A stretch of 64,000 nucleotides of DNA from a bacterium (GTDB lineage: Bacteria > 4484-113 > JAGGVC01): the NCBI GenBank assembly GCA_039961635.1, contig JABRWB010000032.1, positions 19,955 to 83,954 of the forward strand, read 5' to 3'. Shown here piece after piece: positions 17,723 through 25,990 of this stretch (within the stretch, counting starts at the first letter, position 1; the number at the start of each line of letters is the position of its first letter). Made by a program: the position numbers and the translations under genes. Below the pieces are notes generated by a model. The model saw only the letters and a list, made by a program, of their open reading frames with translations, was not told the origin of the DNA and did no database searches.

Positions 17723-18991
17723 ATGACGAGAAAGCGCACAGTGGCGGCGATCGATCTTGGAACTTCCAAGACCGCCACGGCCATCGCGGAAATCGGCGAC
17801 GTGCGCGGCTTGTATATCGAAAGTATGTCCAGCGTTCCTACCGAAGGCATGGTCAAAGGCGTCGTCCGCGACCTGAATGCGGTAGGAATGAGCATATATC
17901 AGTCATTCTCCCAGGCGGCCCATACGGTTGGCGACGTGCCGGAAGAAGTTTACCTGTCGGTCAGCGGCGGTTCGATGGAAAGCTACGATTTCAGCACCAC
18001 AAAGACGCTTGCCGGAGACAACGAAGAAGTTACCGAAGAAACCGTTGAGGAATTGCGGGACAAGCTGCGTGAGACAAAGGTGCGCGACGGATTCAGGCTG
18101 ATTGACGTCGTGCCGCAGAATTACACGCTGGACGGCATTGAGAACATTTTGAATCCGGTCGGTATGTTCGGCAAAAACCTCACCCTGAACGCCCACATCG
18201 TGATCGGCCCGGAAAGTCAAGTTCTGAACTTGGAACGGGCGGTCGAACGCACCGGACTGAAAATCTGCGGACTGGTACCGGCGGTACTCGGCAGCGCCTA
18301 CTCGGTGATGAAGGAAGAGGAAAGCCGGGGCGGAGTGCTTATAGTGGATTTCGGTGCGGGCACCACCGATCTTGCCGTGCTTGTGGACGGATTGCTCCGG
18401 TATATTTCAATACTTCCTGTCGGAGGAAACCACTTCGACAACGACTTAAGACAGGGTCTTGGAATTTCCATCGAAGAAGCGTCCAGGCTGAAACTTAATT
18501 ACGGCCGCATCCGAATCGATCCCGACAACGGGGCGACCGGCGAATTTGTGGATATTAAAAGGCTGGGCAAGCGCGATTACGAAAAAATACCGAAGCAGGA
18601 AATATACCGGATTCTCGAACCCAGATTCGAAGAGCTGATCGAGCTTATTTGGCAGAATGTCAAGAGCAGCGGGTTCAAGGACGACATCGCGGGCGGGGCT
18701 ATCCTCGTCGGCGGCGGCGCCCTGTCCCGCGGATTCAGAGCGGCGCTGTCAATGCGCATCGGCGTCAACGTGCGAGTGGGTTATCCGGAAGGCTTTAATC
18801 ATTTGCTGGAAGAATACAGGACTCCGTCCTACACGGCGGTCCTGGGAATGCTTAGATACGCTTCAATGCAGCCCGTCCATGAAGCCGAAGGCCCCGGATT
18901 GCTCGGATACCTCAGGGCGGGCTGGGATTTTATCCAGCGCCAGATCGCGGCGAAAACCGCGAAGGGCGCCAAAACCGAGGCAAAGAAATGA
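17723..18991 (+). CDS. ftsA: Cell division protein FtsA
   Basis: A 422-residue actin-like ATPase that tethers FtsZ filaments to the membrane. Features: the phosphate-1 loop [14 protein letters not shown] at about residues 8-21, the inserted SHS2 domain (about 85-165), the phosphate-2 segment [13 protein letters not shown], and the adenosine motif [14 protein letters not shown]. The C-terminus has a short amphipathic stretch ([15 protein letters not shown]) suited to membrane binding. Directly upstream of ftsZ. Confidence 0.95.
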   Translation: MTRKRTVAAIDLGTSKTATAIAEIGDVRGLYIESMSSVPTEGMVKGVVRDLNAVGMSIYQSFSQAAHTVGDVPEEVYLSVSGGSMESYDFSTTKTLAGDNEEVTEETVEELRDKLRETKVRDGFRLIDVVPQNYTLDGIENILNPVGMFGKNLTLNAHIVIGPESQVLNLERAVERTGLKICGLVPAVLGSAYSVMKEEESRGGVLIVDFGAGTTDLAVLVDGLLRYISILPVGGNHFDNDLRQGLGISIEEASRLKLNYGRIRIDPDNGATGEFVDIKRLGKRDYEKIPKQEIYRILEPRFEELIELIWQNVKSSGFKDDIAGGAILVGGGALSRGFRAALSMRIGVNVRVGYPEGFNHLLEEYRTPSYTAVLGMLRYASMQPVHEAEGPGLLGYLRAGWDFIQRQIAAKTAKGAKTEAKK

Positions 18992-19044
18992 ACAGCCAAC
19001 CCCGCGGGCAAGCCGGCGGCGGCCCGTACCTTAAGGAGACTGGA

Positions 19045-20175
19045 ATGAGCGATCTTTTTGACAGCGATCTTCAAGCGCGGATTAAAGTCGTAGGGGTCGG
19101 CGGAGGAGGTACGAACGCCGTCGATCGCATGATATCAAGCGGTTTGCGCGGCGTGGAGTTCATCGCGCTTAACACCGATTTTCAAGCGCTTTCGCGCAGC
19201 CTTGCGCCAATCAAAATCCAGGTGGGGACAAAGCTCACCAAAGGATTGGGTGCGGGTGGCAATCCGGAGATCGGCCGAAAAGCGATGGAGGAAAGCCGTC
19301 CCGACGTGCTCGAAAAGCTGGAAGGCGCGGACATGGTGTTCGTCACTGCGGGAATGGGCGGCGGCACCGGAACCGGCGGAGCGCCGCTCGTGGCCGAGGC
19401 CGCAAAGGAGCTTGGAGCGCTGACCGTAGGCATCGTGACCAGGCCGTTCAGGTTCGAAGGTAAACGCAGGGCGTCCGTGGCACAGGAAGGTGCAGATACC
19501 CTCCGGGACCGCGTCGACACGCTCATCGTCATTCCGAACGACAAGCTGCTCGATCTGGTCAAGGAACAAACGAGCCTCCAGGAAAGCTTTCTTTTGGCGG
19601 ACGAGGTGTTGAGGCAGGCGGTCACCGGAATCAGCGAGCTGATTTTGAAGCCGGGCCTGATTAACCTTGATTTCGCAGACGTCAAGATGATTATGAGCAA
19701 CAGCGGCACGGCGCTAATCGGACTCGGTGAAGGTTCAGGAGGCGAGAAGGCCGTTATGGCGGTTCAGCAGGCGATGTCCTCGCCGCTTCTCGAATCCAGC
19801 ATTGACGGCGCGTCCGGTGTATTGATCAATTTCATCGGCGGGCCGGATCTCGGCCTCCACGAGGTGGACAAGGCCGCCGAGATGGTAGCGGAGCGCGTCG
19901 ACGTGGACGCGAACATCATTTTCGGCGCGACGGTGGAAGAGGAAATGAAAGACCGCGTGCACGTGCTGCTTCTCGCCACAGGTTTTTCGACCGCCAGGGT
20001 GCGCGACGTCCGCGCAAAGCGCCCCGCGGCCGAGCAGCAATCCCGTGTAAGGCTGCTGGCCGACGAGGAAAAGAAGCGTGAGCAGGCCGCGAAGGAAGAG
20101 CAGGCAAGGCAGTCCGATCCGGAACTGGAAAATTTGGATATACCGAGCTTCCTTAGGAGGATTCGGAAGAACTGA
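19045..20175 (+). CDS. ftsZ: Cell division protein FtsZ
   Basis: A 376-residue tubulin-like GTPase forming the Z ring. It has [15 protein letters not shown] near the N-terminus, the tubulin signature [12 protein letters not shown], and the conserved C-terminal peptide LDIPSFLRR that binds FtsA or SepF. Two starts compete: ATG 18988 overlaps the ftsA stop, but ATG 19045 has a strong AAGGAG 6 bases upstream and gives the standard N-terminus, so I chose it. yggS overlaps the stop codon by one base. Confidence 0.96.
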   Translation: MSDLFDSDLQARIKVVGVGGGGTNAVDRMISSGLRGVEFIALNTDFQALSRSLAPIKIQVGTKLTKGLGAGGNPEIGRKAMEESRPDVLEKLEGADMVFVTAGMGGGTGTGGAPLVAEAAKELGALTVGIVTRPFRFEGKRRASVAQEGADTLRDRVDTLIVIPNDKLLDLVKEQTSLQESFLLADEVLRQAVTGISELILKPGLINLDFADVKMIMSNSGTALIGLGEGSGGEKAVMAVQQAMSSPLLESSIDGASGVLINFIGGPDLGLHEVDKAAEMVAERVDVDANIIFGATVEEEMKDRVHVLLLATGFSTARVRDVRAKRPAAEQQSRVRLLADEEKKREQAAKEEQARQSDPELENLDIPSFLRRIRKN

Positions 20176-20897
20176 TGGCGTCCGTAATCGCCAGCGGGGA
20201 TCGCGTTATCGCCGACAATTTCGCGCGCGTGCGCGAGCGAATCGAACGCGCGGCGCACGGCCGGGATGTGACTCTGGTCTGCGTTACGAAGTACGTCGGC
20301 GAGCGGGAAGCCGCGGCGCTGGTCCGCGCCGGCGCGACCGATCTGGGCGAAAACCGCGTTTTCGAAGGGGCGGAGAAGTTCGCGGCAATCAAGCGGGAGG
20401 GGCTTGCGTTTACTTCGCACATGATCGGCCCGGTTCAAAGCAACAAGGCAAAGCGCATTCCATACGCGTTCGACTGGTGCCAATCGCTCTCGCGCGAAAA
20501 AATTGCCCGGCTCATTCAGGAGGCCTGCAAGGAGCACGAAACTTCGCTGGACGCGACAATCGAGGTCAACATCGGTCGCGAGGAGCAAAAGGACGGAGTT
20601 ATGCCGGAAAGTTTGGGCTCGCTCGTGAAATTCGTTTTGTACGAATGTCCGCTTGTCCGGCTTCGCGGGCTGATGTGCATCCCTCCTTTGGCAACCGAGG
20701 ATGCGACGAGGGATTACTTCGCTCAAACGAGGAATTTGTTCGACAAAATCGGCGCGGAATTCCGGAGTTCGTTGCCGGCGTGGGACACGTTGAGCATGGG
20801 AATGAGCGCGGATTTCGAGGCCGCAATCGAGGAAGGCTCGACAATGGTTAGAATCGGAAGCGAGCTTTACCGCGGGCTTCAAGGATTCATGCATTAG
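20175..20897 (+). CDS. YggS/YlmE-family pyridoxal-phosphate homeostasis protein
   Basis: A 240-residue PLP-binding TIM-barrel protein. The lysine in LVCVTKYV (about residue 34) is the predicted PLP-linking residue; GATDLGENR and SMGMSADFEAAIEEGSTMVRIG are family hallmarks. Such proteins (YggS, YlmE, PLPBP) affect PLP supply and amino-acid balance. A position between ftsZ and sepF is typical for Gram-positive-type division clusters. Confidence 0.92.
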   Translation: MASVIASGDRVIADNFARVRERIERAAHGRDVTLVCVTKYVGEREAAALVRAGATDLGENRVFEGAEKFAAIKREGLAFTSHMIGPVQSNKAKRIPYAFDWCQSLSREKIARLIQEACKEHETSLDATIEVNIGREEQKDGVMPESLGSLVKFVLYECPLVRLRGLMCIPPLATEDATRDYFAQTRNLFDKIGAEFRSSLPAWDTLSMGMSADFEAAIEEGSTMVRIGSELYRGLQGFMH

Positions 20898-20953
20898 CAA
20901 GGAGAGTTGAAGGGGTTCAAGAGTCGCCGCCAAGACTTTTGGAGGTTATTGCG

Positions 20954-21382
20954 ATGAAAGGTTTTTTGGACAATCTCTCGAAGTTTATCGGGATTCCTCC
21001 CGAGCCCGAGATCGCGGACGACTTCGAGTCGGAGCCGGTGGAGCAGGCCGCGCACCATCATTTCGAACCGTCGGCGGAGCGGTTTCCGCGTCTGGCCGCG
21101 ATTCAGGTAGTCAAGCCGCGGATGACCGAGGACGGCTTCAGGGGTTATTCAATCCGGCACTATGCTGACCTTCTCAAAGAGCAAAACGCGTTGATTTTGG
21201 ATATAACGGAAGTTGCGGAAGGCAGGATAGAGCTGGCCAAAAGGCTGATAGACTTCCTGGCGGGCGTGACGCTTGCGCTCGGCGGCACAAGCCGCGAGAT
21301 CAATCCCAACATGTTTCTTTTCGCGCCGTCGAATTTCCTGGTTGGCGGGGATGCGGTCCGCATGTCCGACGATTACGAGTAG
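20954..21382 (+). CDS. sepF: Cell division protein SepF
   Basis: A 142-residue protein with an N-terminal membrane-binding amphipathic start (MKGFLDNLSKFIG), an acidic/histidine-rich linker (about 20-50) and a SepF core (about 55-135) with FLAGVTLALGG and FLFAPSNF. SepF anchors FtsZ to the membrane and can partly replace FtsA; both are present here. ATG 20954 has GGAGG 8 bases upstream. Confidence 0.93.
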   Translation: MKGFLDNLSKFIGIPPEPEIADDFESEPVEQAAHHHFEPSAERFPRLAAIQVVKPRMTEDGFRGYSIRHYADLLKEQNALILDITEVAEGRIELAKRLIDFLAGVTLALGGTSREINPNMFLFAPSNFLVGGDAVRMSDDYE

Positions 21383-21391
21383 GCTTTGACC

Positions 21392-23092
21392 ATGACGGAA
21401 TCCGAAAGCTTTCTTTTGACATTGCTGGGCGGTGTCGGCGAAATCGGCAAGAACTGCGTCTCCCTGGAAGTGGACGACGATTTGTTCATCATTGACTGCG
21501 GCCTGTCTTTTCCCGACGTGTCTGCATTCGGCGTCGACATCATCATCCCGGATTTCACATACCTGTACAAGAACCAGCATCGCATCAAGGGGCTGTTCCT
21601 GACTCACGGGCACGAGGATCATATCGGCGCGATTCCTTATCTTATTGAAGGACTCGATGAGCCGCTTCCGATTTACGGGACCAAACTTACGCTGGGCCTC
21701 GTAAAGAACAAGATTTCCGAGTGGAATCAATTGGATAAGGTCGAATACAGGGAGCTTGTGCCCGGCGAGACCGTATCGGCAAACGGAACAAGCGTCACCG
21801 GTTACCGGGTGACGCACAGCATTCCGGATGCGGTGAGCCTCGCCTTCCGCACGCCGTACGGCACGCTTTTGCACAGCGGCGATTTCAAAATCGACCCCTC
21901 TCCCGTGGACGGGCGCTTAACCGACAAAGACGGCCTTGCCGAGCTGGGCAGGGAGGGCGTGTCGCTTTTGATGTGCGATATCACTAACGTCGAGAGGCTC
22001 GGCAGGACGATCAGCGAGTCCGCCGTCGGCCCTTCGCTTGAGGCTGTATTCAAGTCCGCGGGCGGCCGCGTTTTTACAACCACATTCGCCAGCAACATCC
22101 ACCGAATCCAGCAAATTATCAACGCGGCGCACCACTTGGGCCGCAAGGTCGCGATAGTCGGCAGGAGCATGATTAAAAACGTCGCTATGGCGCAGGAAAT
22201 CGGCTATCTGAAAGTGCCGTCAGGCACGATTATCGATATAGACGATATCAGAAATTATCAGCCGGAACAGATAGTAATCATCGTGACCGGAAGCCAGGGC
22301 GAGCCGATGGCCGCGCTCACCCAGATTTCGCAGGACAGGCACGCGCGCGTTGCAATCGAGAAGGGCGATATGGTCATTTTCAGCGCCAGTCCGATTCCGG
22401 GAAACGAAACAGCAATATACGGCGTTATAAACGATCTCTTCCGGCTCGGCGCGGATGTGATTTACGGCCCGGAATACGGCGTGCATGCGAGCGGCCACGG
22501 CAGCGAAGAGGATATTAAAGAGTACATTGGTCTGGTCCAGCCGACCTATATCCTTCCGCACCATGGCCAGTACCGCCACCTTCGCAAGTTCGTATCGCTG
22601 GCCGGCACGATGGGTTTCGACGAGGATCGGATTATTCTTTCGGAATTGGGCGACCAGTGGGAATTTTCGCAGTCCGGTTTCAAACTTGCGGGCAAGACAA
22701 GAAGCGGCGTAGTTTACATTTCTGGAGACAACTCGGCCGAAGTGGCGAGCCGCACGATCCAGGAACGGCGCGAGCTTGCCCGGGACGGCACGATTTACAT
22801 CTCGGTCGTGCTTTCTGCGGACGGGAAACGGCGTCTCAGCGACGTAATAGTGGAGCACAAGGGCTTCATACCTGAATCGAAAGATCCCGCTATTTACGAA
22901 AAGATACGTGAGGCCGTTTTGTTGGGAATAGCCAACAACAGACTGAGAAGCCGCGAGTATCGTCTGCAACTTCAAAACAACGTGGGGCAATCAGTACAAG
23001 CCGTCGTTCAGGCCGCGTCCGGATTGCGTCCGAACGTGCAGATGCTTGTAAACTACGCGGATCGGGACGAAAAAATAAACGGAAAGCCGTAG
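21392..23092 (+). CDS. rnj: Ribonuclease J
   Basis: A 566-residue metallo-beta-lactamase/beta-CASP nuclease with 5'-exonuclease and endonuclease activity in mRNA decay. The metal motif HGHEDH has its histidines at 72, 74 and 77 and aspartate at 76. The remaining beta-CASP motifs (VTGSQGEPMAAL, then HASGHGSEEDIKEY) and a C-terminal domain are present. ATG 21392 is preferred over the nearby TTG 21386. Lies 9 bases after sepF and 12 before uppP, suggesting cotranscription. Confidence 0.94.
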   Translation: MTESESFLLTLLGGVGEIGKNCVSLEVDDDLFIIDCGLSFPDVSAFGVDIIIPDFTYLYKNQHRIKGLFLTHGHEDHIGAIPYLIEGLDEPLPIYGTKLTLGLVKNKISEWNQLDKVEYRELVPGETVSANGTSVTGYRVTHSIPDAVSLAFRTPYGTLLHSGDFKIDPSPVDGRLTDKDGLAELGREGVSLLMCDITNVERLGRTISESAVGPSLEAVFKSAGGRVFTTTFASNIHRIQQIINAAHHLGRKVAIVGRSMIKNVAMAQEIGYLKVPSGTIIDIDDIRNYQPEQIVIIVTGSQGEPMAALTQISQDRHARVAIEKGDMVIFSASPIPGNETAIYGVINDLFRLGADVIYGPEYGVHASGHGSEEDIKEYIGLVQPTYILPHHGQYRHLRKFVSLAGTMGFDEDRIILSELGDQWEFSQSGFKLAGKTRSGVVYISGDNSAEVASRTIQERRELARDGTIYISVVLSADGKRRLSDVIVEHKGFIPESKDPAIYEKIREAVLLGIANNRLRSREYRLQLQNNVGQSVQAVVQAASGLRPNVQMLVNYADRDEKINGKP

Positions 23093-23104
23093 CGCCATTC
23101 CTTG

Positions 23105-23929
23105 ATGAACGAAATTCTTACTTACATCCTGCTCGGCCTTGTTCAGGGTTTGACCGAGTTTCTTCCGGTTAGCTCCAGCGGACATTTGATAATTGCGGAA
23201 AAGCTGTTGGGTTACTCCGCGACATCTGTATCATACGAAGTGCTGCTGCACCTCGCAACCCTCGCCGCGGTTTTTTGGGTGTTCTGGAAGGATATCGCGA
23301 AGGTATTTGTCAGCTTGTTCCGTCAAAGGGATAAATCGAATGCCTTCGTTCGTGACAGAGGGCTTGCGCTTTGGATACTCGTGGGTTCGACGGCGACCGC
23401 CGCCGCGGCGTTGCCCTTCAAGGATTACCTTGAACGTCTGAAGGGGCAACCCTGGCTCCTCGCCGAAGTCGGCTTCGCGCTGCTTTTGACCGGCATTCTG
23501 CTTATCACGGTGGACAAATTGGGACGCGGCCAGTCGGCGTCTTTCGACAAATGCTGGTGGAAAAGCATTTTAATCGGACTCGCCCAGGCCGTCGCCGTTC
23601 TGCCGGGCATATCCAGAAGCGGCTCGACCATCTTCGCGTCCGTAGCGTCCGGTTTGAAACGGGAGGATGCGGCAAAGTTCAGCTTTCTACTTTCCATCCC
23701 GGCGATCCTCGGCGCGGCCGCGATCGATGCAAAAAACATAACTGGATTGCTGGACTTGTCGCCGGTTCCGACATTGCTTGGGATGCTTGCCGCCTTTCTC
23801 TCCGGTGTGGCGTCGATAAAATGGCTGATCGGACTGATCGTCCGCGCCAGATTGGCCGGTTTCGCTGTTTACTGCTGGATTCTTGGAGCCGGCACACTTG
23901 CAGCATACTTTATCGGACTGGGCTCCTGA
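23105..23929 (+). CDS. uppP: Undecaprenyl-diphosphate phosphatase
   Basis: A 274-residue polytopic membrane phosphatase (BacA/UppP) that recycles undecaprenyl diphosphate to the monophosphate carrier used by MraY and by the sugar transferase at 24336. Both active-site motifs are visible: GLVQGLTEFLPVSSSGHLII near the N-terminus and GISRSGSTI near residue 170. About eight membrane segments. Last gene of the long plus-strand run before a 406-base non-coding stretch. Confidence 0.95.
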   Translation: MNEILTYILLGLVQGLTEFLPVSSSGHLIIAEKLLGYSATSVSYEVLLHLATLAAVFWVFWKDIAKVFVSLFRQRDKSNAFVRDRGLALWILVGSTATAAAALPFKDYLERLKGQPWLLAEVGFALLLTGILLITVDKLGRGQSASFDKCWWKSILIGLAQAVAVLPGISRSGSTIFASVASGLKREDAAKFSFLLSIPAILGAAAIDAKNITGLLDLSPVPTLLGMLAAFLSGVASIKWLIGLIVRARLAGFAVYCWILGAGTLAAYFIGLGS

Positions 23930-23970
23930 CAGCGTAAATCGCGCAATTAACTTCGCATTTGTAAAGTAAA

Positions 23971-23989
23971 ATGACCCCATTTTGGTCAT
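23971..23989. terminator. Weak hairpin after uppP
   Basis: ATGACC and GGTCAT form a 6-base stem around a 7-base loop, 41 bases after the uppP stop. The flanking A/T-rich tract (GTAAAGTAAA) would read as a T-rich tail only on the minus strand, so termination of the uppP transcript here is uncertain. Confidence 0.3.
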
Positions 23990-24034
23990 CCTGCCCGGCT
24001 TCAAATGTTAAAAGTTGTAAAAAGTTATGTAGAG

Positions 24035-24064
24035 TTGCGAAATAGCGCGAACAAATGTTAAAAT
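24035..24064 (+). promoter_or_regulatory. Candidate promoter of the hairpin-rich RNA
   Basis: TTGCGA (24035-24040), an 18-base spacer, TAAAAT (24059-24064). Predicted start is near 24071, just before the first hairpin. Confidence 0.5.
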
Positions 24065-24070
24065 CTGTGG

Positions 24071-24290
24071 TCTGTTGTTGTGGCTGACGGAGCGGCGAAT
24101 CCGGAATCGCCGCAGCCCTCAGGGCGGTGGTACTGGACGGATGGCCAGAACCCATCGGGTGTGCGACCGGCCTCCAAATCCTGGAACCGGCGGCTCCATC
24201 GGTCGAAATGGAGCTTCCGGCGGGCGTTCCTTAGGCCAGAATGTTTCCCCAACGTGTCCCGGCATTCCCCGCCGGGACGCGCATTTTGAG
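24071..24290 (+). ncRNA. Candidate structured non-coding or leader RNA
   Basis: Four separate perfect or near-perfect stems occur in order. (1) GCGGCGA/TCGCCGC (24092-24113), extendable outward by GG/CC and CTG/CAG. (2) GCCC/GGGC around TCA (24115-24125). (3) GCTCCAT/ATGGAGC around an 8-base loop, near 24190-24215, extendable by CCGG/CCGG and GGAA/TTCC on the two sides. (4) GTCCCGGC/GCCGGGAC (24256-24278), extendable to 11 pairs with one G-U. A promoter precedes it, and the downstream gene has its own -10 element at 24323, so it may be an independent RNA of about 200 bases rather than a 5' leader. No match to a known RNA class was recognised; this rests only on visible complementarity. Confidence 0.45.
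24120..24136 (+). repeat. Repeat motif, copy 1 (upstream of the sugar transferase)
   Basis: CAGGGCGGTGGTACTGG. It matches copy 2 at 25786-25801 except for one inserted C. Both copies follow a strong hairpin whose loop contains CCGG, and both are followed by another hairpin. Confidence 0.5.
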
Positions 24291-24322
24291 GGTCTTGTCT
24301 TTGCCGGGCGAGGACGCTTTGA

Positions 24323-24328
24323 TAGAAT
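24323..24328 (+). promoter_or_regulatory. -10 element of the sugar transferase gene
   Basis: TAGAAT, 7 bases before GTG 24336; a leaderless start is implied. Confidence 0.45.
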
Positions 24329-24335
24329 TCGAAAG

Positions 24336-25742
24336 GTGAATACAAAAACCGAATACGCCCGCCCGCGCGCTCCGGAATCGCTGCCGATCTCGTGGCTGCA
24401 TTTGCTCGGCGAAGCGGTAATTTTGTGCGCCGCTTTCGCTCTGGCCCATTATTTCAGATTTCAGAGCGGCTACCTGCCTCCGGCGGTCGAGTTTATTCCG
24501 ATTGAAAAATATTTGATCCTGATGGCGGTTACCGTGCCGCTTTGGCTGATACTTCATCTCGGACACGGCCTTTATTTCCAAAAAATCGGCGCATCTTCAG
24601 GCGAAGAAATTTCCGCCCTGGTCAACGCCCAGATGCAGGGCTTTCTTCTGCTTGTTCTCGCAAGCTTTTTCATCCGCGACTTTCCCGAAAGCCGGCTTAC
24701 GCTTTTGCTCATATTCGCCTTTTCGTTTCTCCTTTGCCTTGGCTGGAGGATTGCGCTTCGTTTTTTTCGCACCGGCAATCTGTTGCGAGGCATCGGCGCG
24801 ATTCCGGTGATAGTGCTCGGCGAGAGTCCTTTGGGGGAGTTGCTGGTAAAACGAATCGCGAAAAGCCCGCAGGTCGGATATTCAATAAGAGAACGTCTTT
24901 CCCTGGACGCGATTGCCAAGGGCATTGAAGCGCCTGTGTTGAGACACGTTTTCGGGGAGACCGGCTCGCCCGCAGCGCTTTTGATTGCGGGAGAAGTGCC
25001 CGAAGATGCGCTCGGAACGATAATAGCCGAATGTCACCGGACGGGAGTAGAGTGCATCCTGCCTCTCGAACGCACGGGCGCGGCCGGCGTGCCGTCGTCC
25101 GCGTCCATGCTGGAAGGCGTACCTGTTGTACGGCTTGCGTCGCCCGGTGAGCTTGCCTGGATTCGGCTTAAAAAGCGGATTTTCGATCTTTTGCTTGTAA
25201 TCCTGTTTCTTCCGATCTGGCTGCCGCTGTTGATTTTGATTTCGCTTGCGTCGCTCGCGGCGCAAGGCGCGCCGGTATTCTTCAGCCATGAGCGGCTGGG
25301 CAGGGGGGATTCGACCATCCGTTTGCTTAAGTTCAGGACAATGGTGCGCGATGCATCCAAAATGAGCATTCCAGCCGGATTCGAGGATAAGTTCAAATCG
25401 GAGGCGGATCCGCGCATCACGCGGTTCGGCGCGTTCCTGCGCAGAACCAGCCTGGACGAACTTCCGCAAATCATCAACATCCTGCGAGGAGATATCAGCA
25501 TCGTCGGCCCGCGTCCGATAGTTCGCGATGAGCTGTCGAAGTACGGTTATTGGGCTGGTTTGCTTCGTTCGGTGCCGCCCGGACTAACCGGGCTGTGGCA
25601 AGTGAGCGGCCGCAGCGATCTGTCTTACGACCAGCGCGTGGAGCTGGATACCTATTACATTCACAACTGGTCGTTGGCGCTGGATATCAGAATTATTTTG
25701 CAAACGCTGCCGGCGGTTCTTTCGCGGAAAGGCGCGTATTGA
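24336..25742 (+). CDS. Undecaprenyl-phosphate sugar phosphotransferase
   Basis: A 468-residue polyisoprenyl-phosphate hexose-1-phosphate transferase (WbaP/WcaJ-type). Four N-terminal membrane segments (about residues 16-145), a linking Rossmann-like region, then a membrane-dipping helix (about 285-310) and the catalytic bacterial sugar transferase domain with LLKFRTMVRDA, RRTSLDELPQIINILRGD, SIVGPRP and GLWQVSGRSDLSYDQRV. It would load the first sugar of an exopolysaccharide or surface glycan onto the carrier recycled by UppP. No other glycan synthesis gene is in the window. GTG 24336 is chosen because it follows a -10 element and restores the normal membrane N-terminus. Confidence 0.9.
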   Translation: MNTKTEYARPRAPESLPISWLHLLGEAVILCAAFALAHYFRFQSGYLPPAVEFIPIEKYLILMAVTVPLWLILHLGHGLYFQKIGASSGEEISALVNAQMQGFLLLVLASFFIRDFPESRLTLLLIFAFSFLLCLGWRIALRFFRTGNLLRGIGAIPVIVLGESPLGELLVKRIAKSPQVGYSIRERLSLDAIAKGIEAPVLRHVFGETGSPAALLIAGEVPEDALGTIIAECHRTGVECILPLERTGAAGVPSSASMLEGVPVVRLASPGELAWIRLKKRIFDLLLVILFLPIWLPLLILISLASLAAQGAPVFFSHERLGRGDSTIRLLKFRTMVRDASKMSIPAGFEDKFKSEADPRITRFGAFLRRTSLDELPQIINILRGDISIVGPRPIVRDELSKYGYWAGLLRSVPPGLTGLWQVSGRSDLSYDQRVELDTYYIHNWSLALDIRIILQTLPAVLSRKGAY

Positions 25743-25753
25743 TCCATGACCAT

Positions 25754-25784
25754 AAAAAAAAGGGTCCTCCCGGATTGAGGACCC
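25754..25784 (-). terminator. Intrinsic terminator (minus strand)
   Basis: Stem GGGTCCTC (25762-25769) with GAGGACCC (25777-25784), 8 perfect pairs around a 7-base loop, followed on the minus strand by eight T residues (25761-25754). It terminates minus-strand transcription coming from larA, or from a small RNA starting near 25821. The stem could also act on plus-strand readthrough from the sugar transferase but lacks a T-run in that direction. Confidence 0.85.
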
Positions 25785-25785
25785 C

Positions 25786-25801
25786 CAGGGGGTGGTACTG
25801 G
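25786..25801 (+). repeat. Repeat motif, copy 2 (downstream of the sugar transferase)
   Basis: CAGGGGGTGGTACTGG, matching copy 1 (24120-24136) with a single one-base gap. The two copies flank the sugar transferase gene. Confidence 0.5.
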
Positions 25802-25990
25802 TTTGTGTGGGATATTCCCACGTGCAAATTATGCCGCCGTCAAATCGGTCATGCAATACGTTTTACGAGCCGAAACAACGTTTAACAACTTTTTACAAAT
25901 GGAAATTGGTCGCCTTGACAGCCGTAATATGCGCGGGCTCGATCAAAAGCTGGATATGCGCAAAATCCCGAAGGAACAACGATTTGACGA

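Larger units (their letters stand above)
23930..24335 (+). other. Non-coding stretch before the sugar transferase
   Basis: 406 bases without a credible gene. The first third is AT-rich and holds a weak hairpin and a promoter; the rest (from about 24071) is GC-rich and unusually full of strong inverted repeats, described separately as a candidate structured RNA. No known riboswitch or tRNA consensus was recognised on either strand. Confidence 0.6.
25754..25821 (-). ncRNA. Candidate small RNA ending at the larA-side terminator
   Basis: On the minus strand TTGCAT (25856-25851), a 17-base spacer and CATAAT (25833-25828) form a plausible promoter. A transcript from about 25821 would start with a perfect hairpin (GTGGGA/TCCCAC, 25807-25821), contain the complement of repeat copy 2, and end at the T8 terminator, about 68 bases in all. 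It contains CCAGTACCACC, complementary to repeat copy 1 in the leader of the sugar transferase. Alternatively this is simply the 3' untranslated region of larA. Confidence 0.35.

Noticed and set aside
18988..19044. ATG 18988 as ftsZ start
   Set aside because: It overlaps the ftsA stop, but the added 19 residues (Gly/Pro-rich) are atypical and ATG 19045 has a strong AAGGAG.
24071..24290. tRNA, SRP RNA, RNase P RNA or a known riboswitch
   Set aside because: I looked for T-loop, SRP tetraloop, RNase P and riboswitch consensus stretches on both strands and found none.
24075..24335. N-terminal extension of the sugar transferase
   Set aside because: The extra 87 codons are low-complexity Gly/Arg sequence in a hairpin-rich region, and the natural membrane N-terminus starts at GTG 24336.
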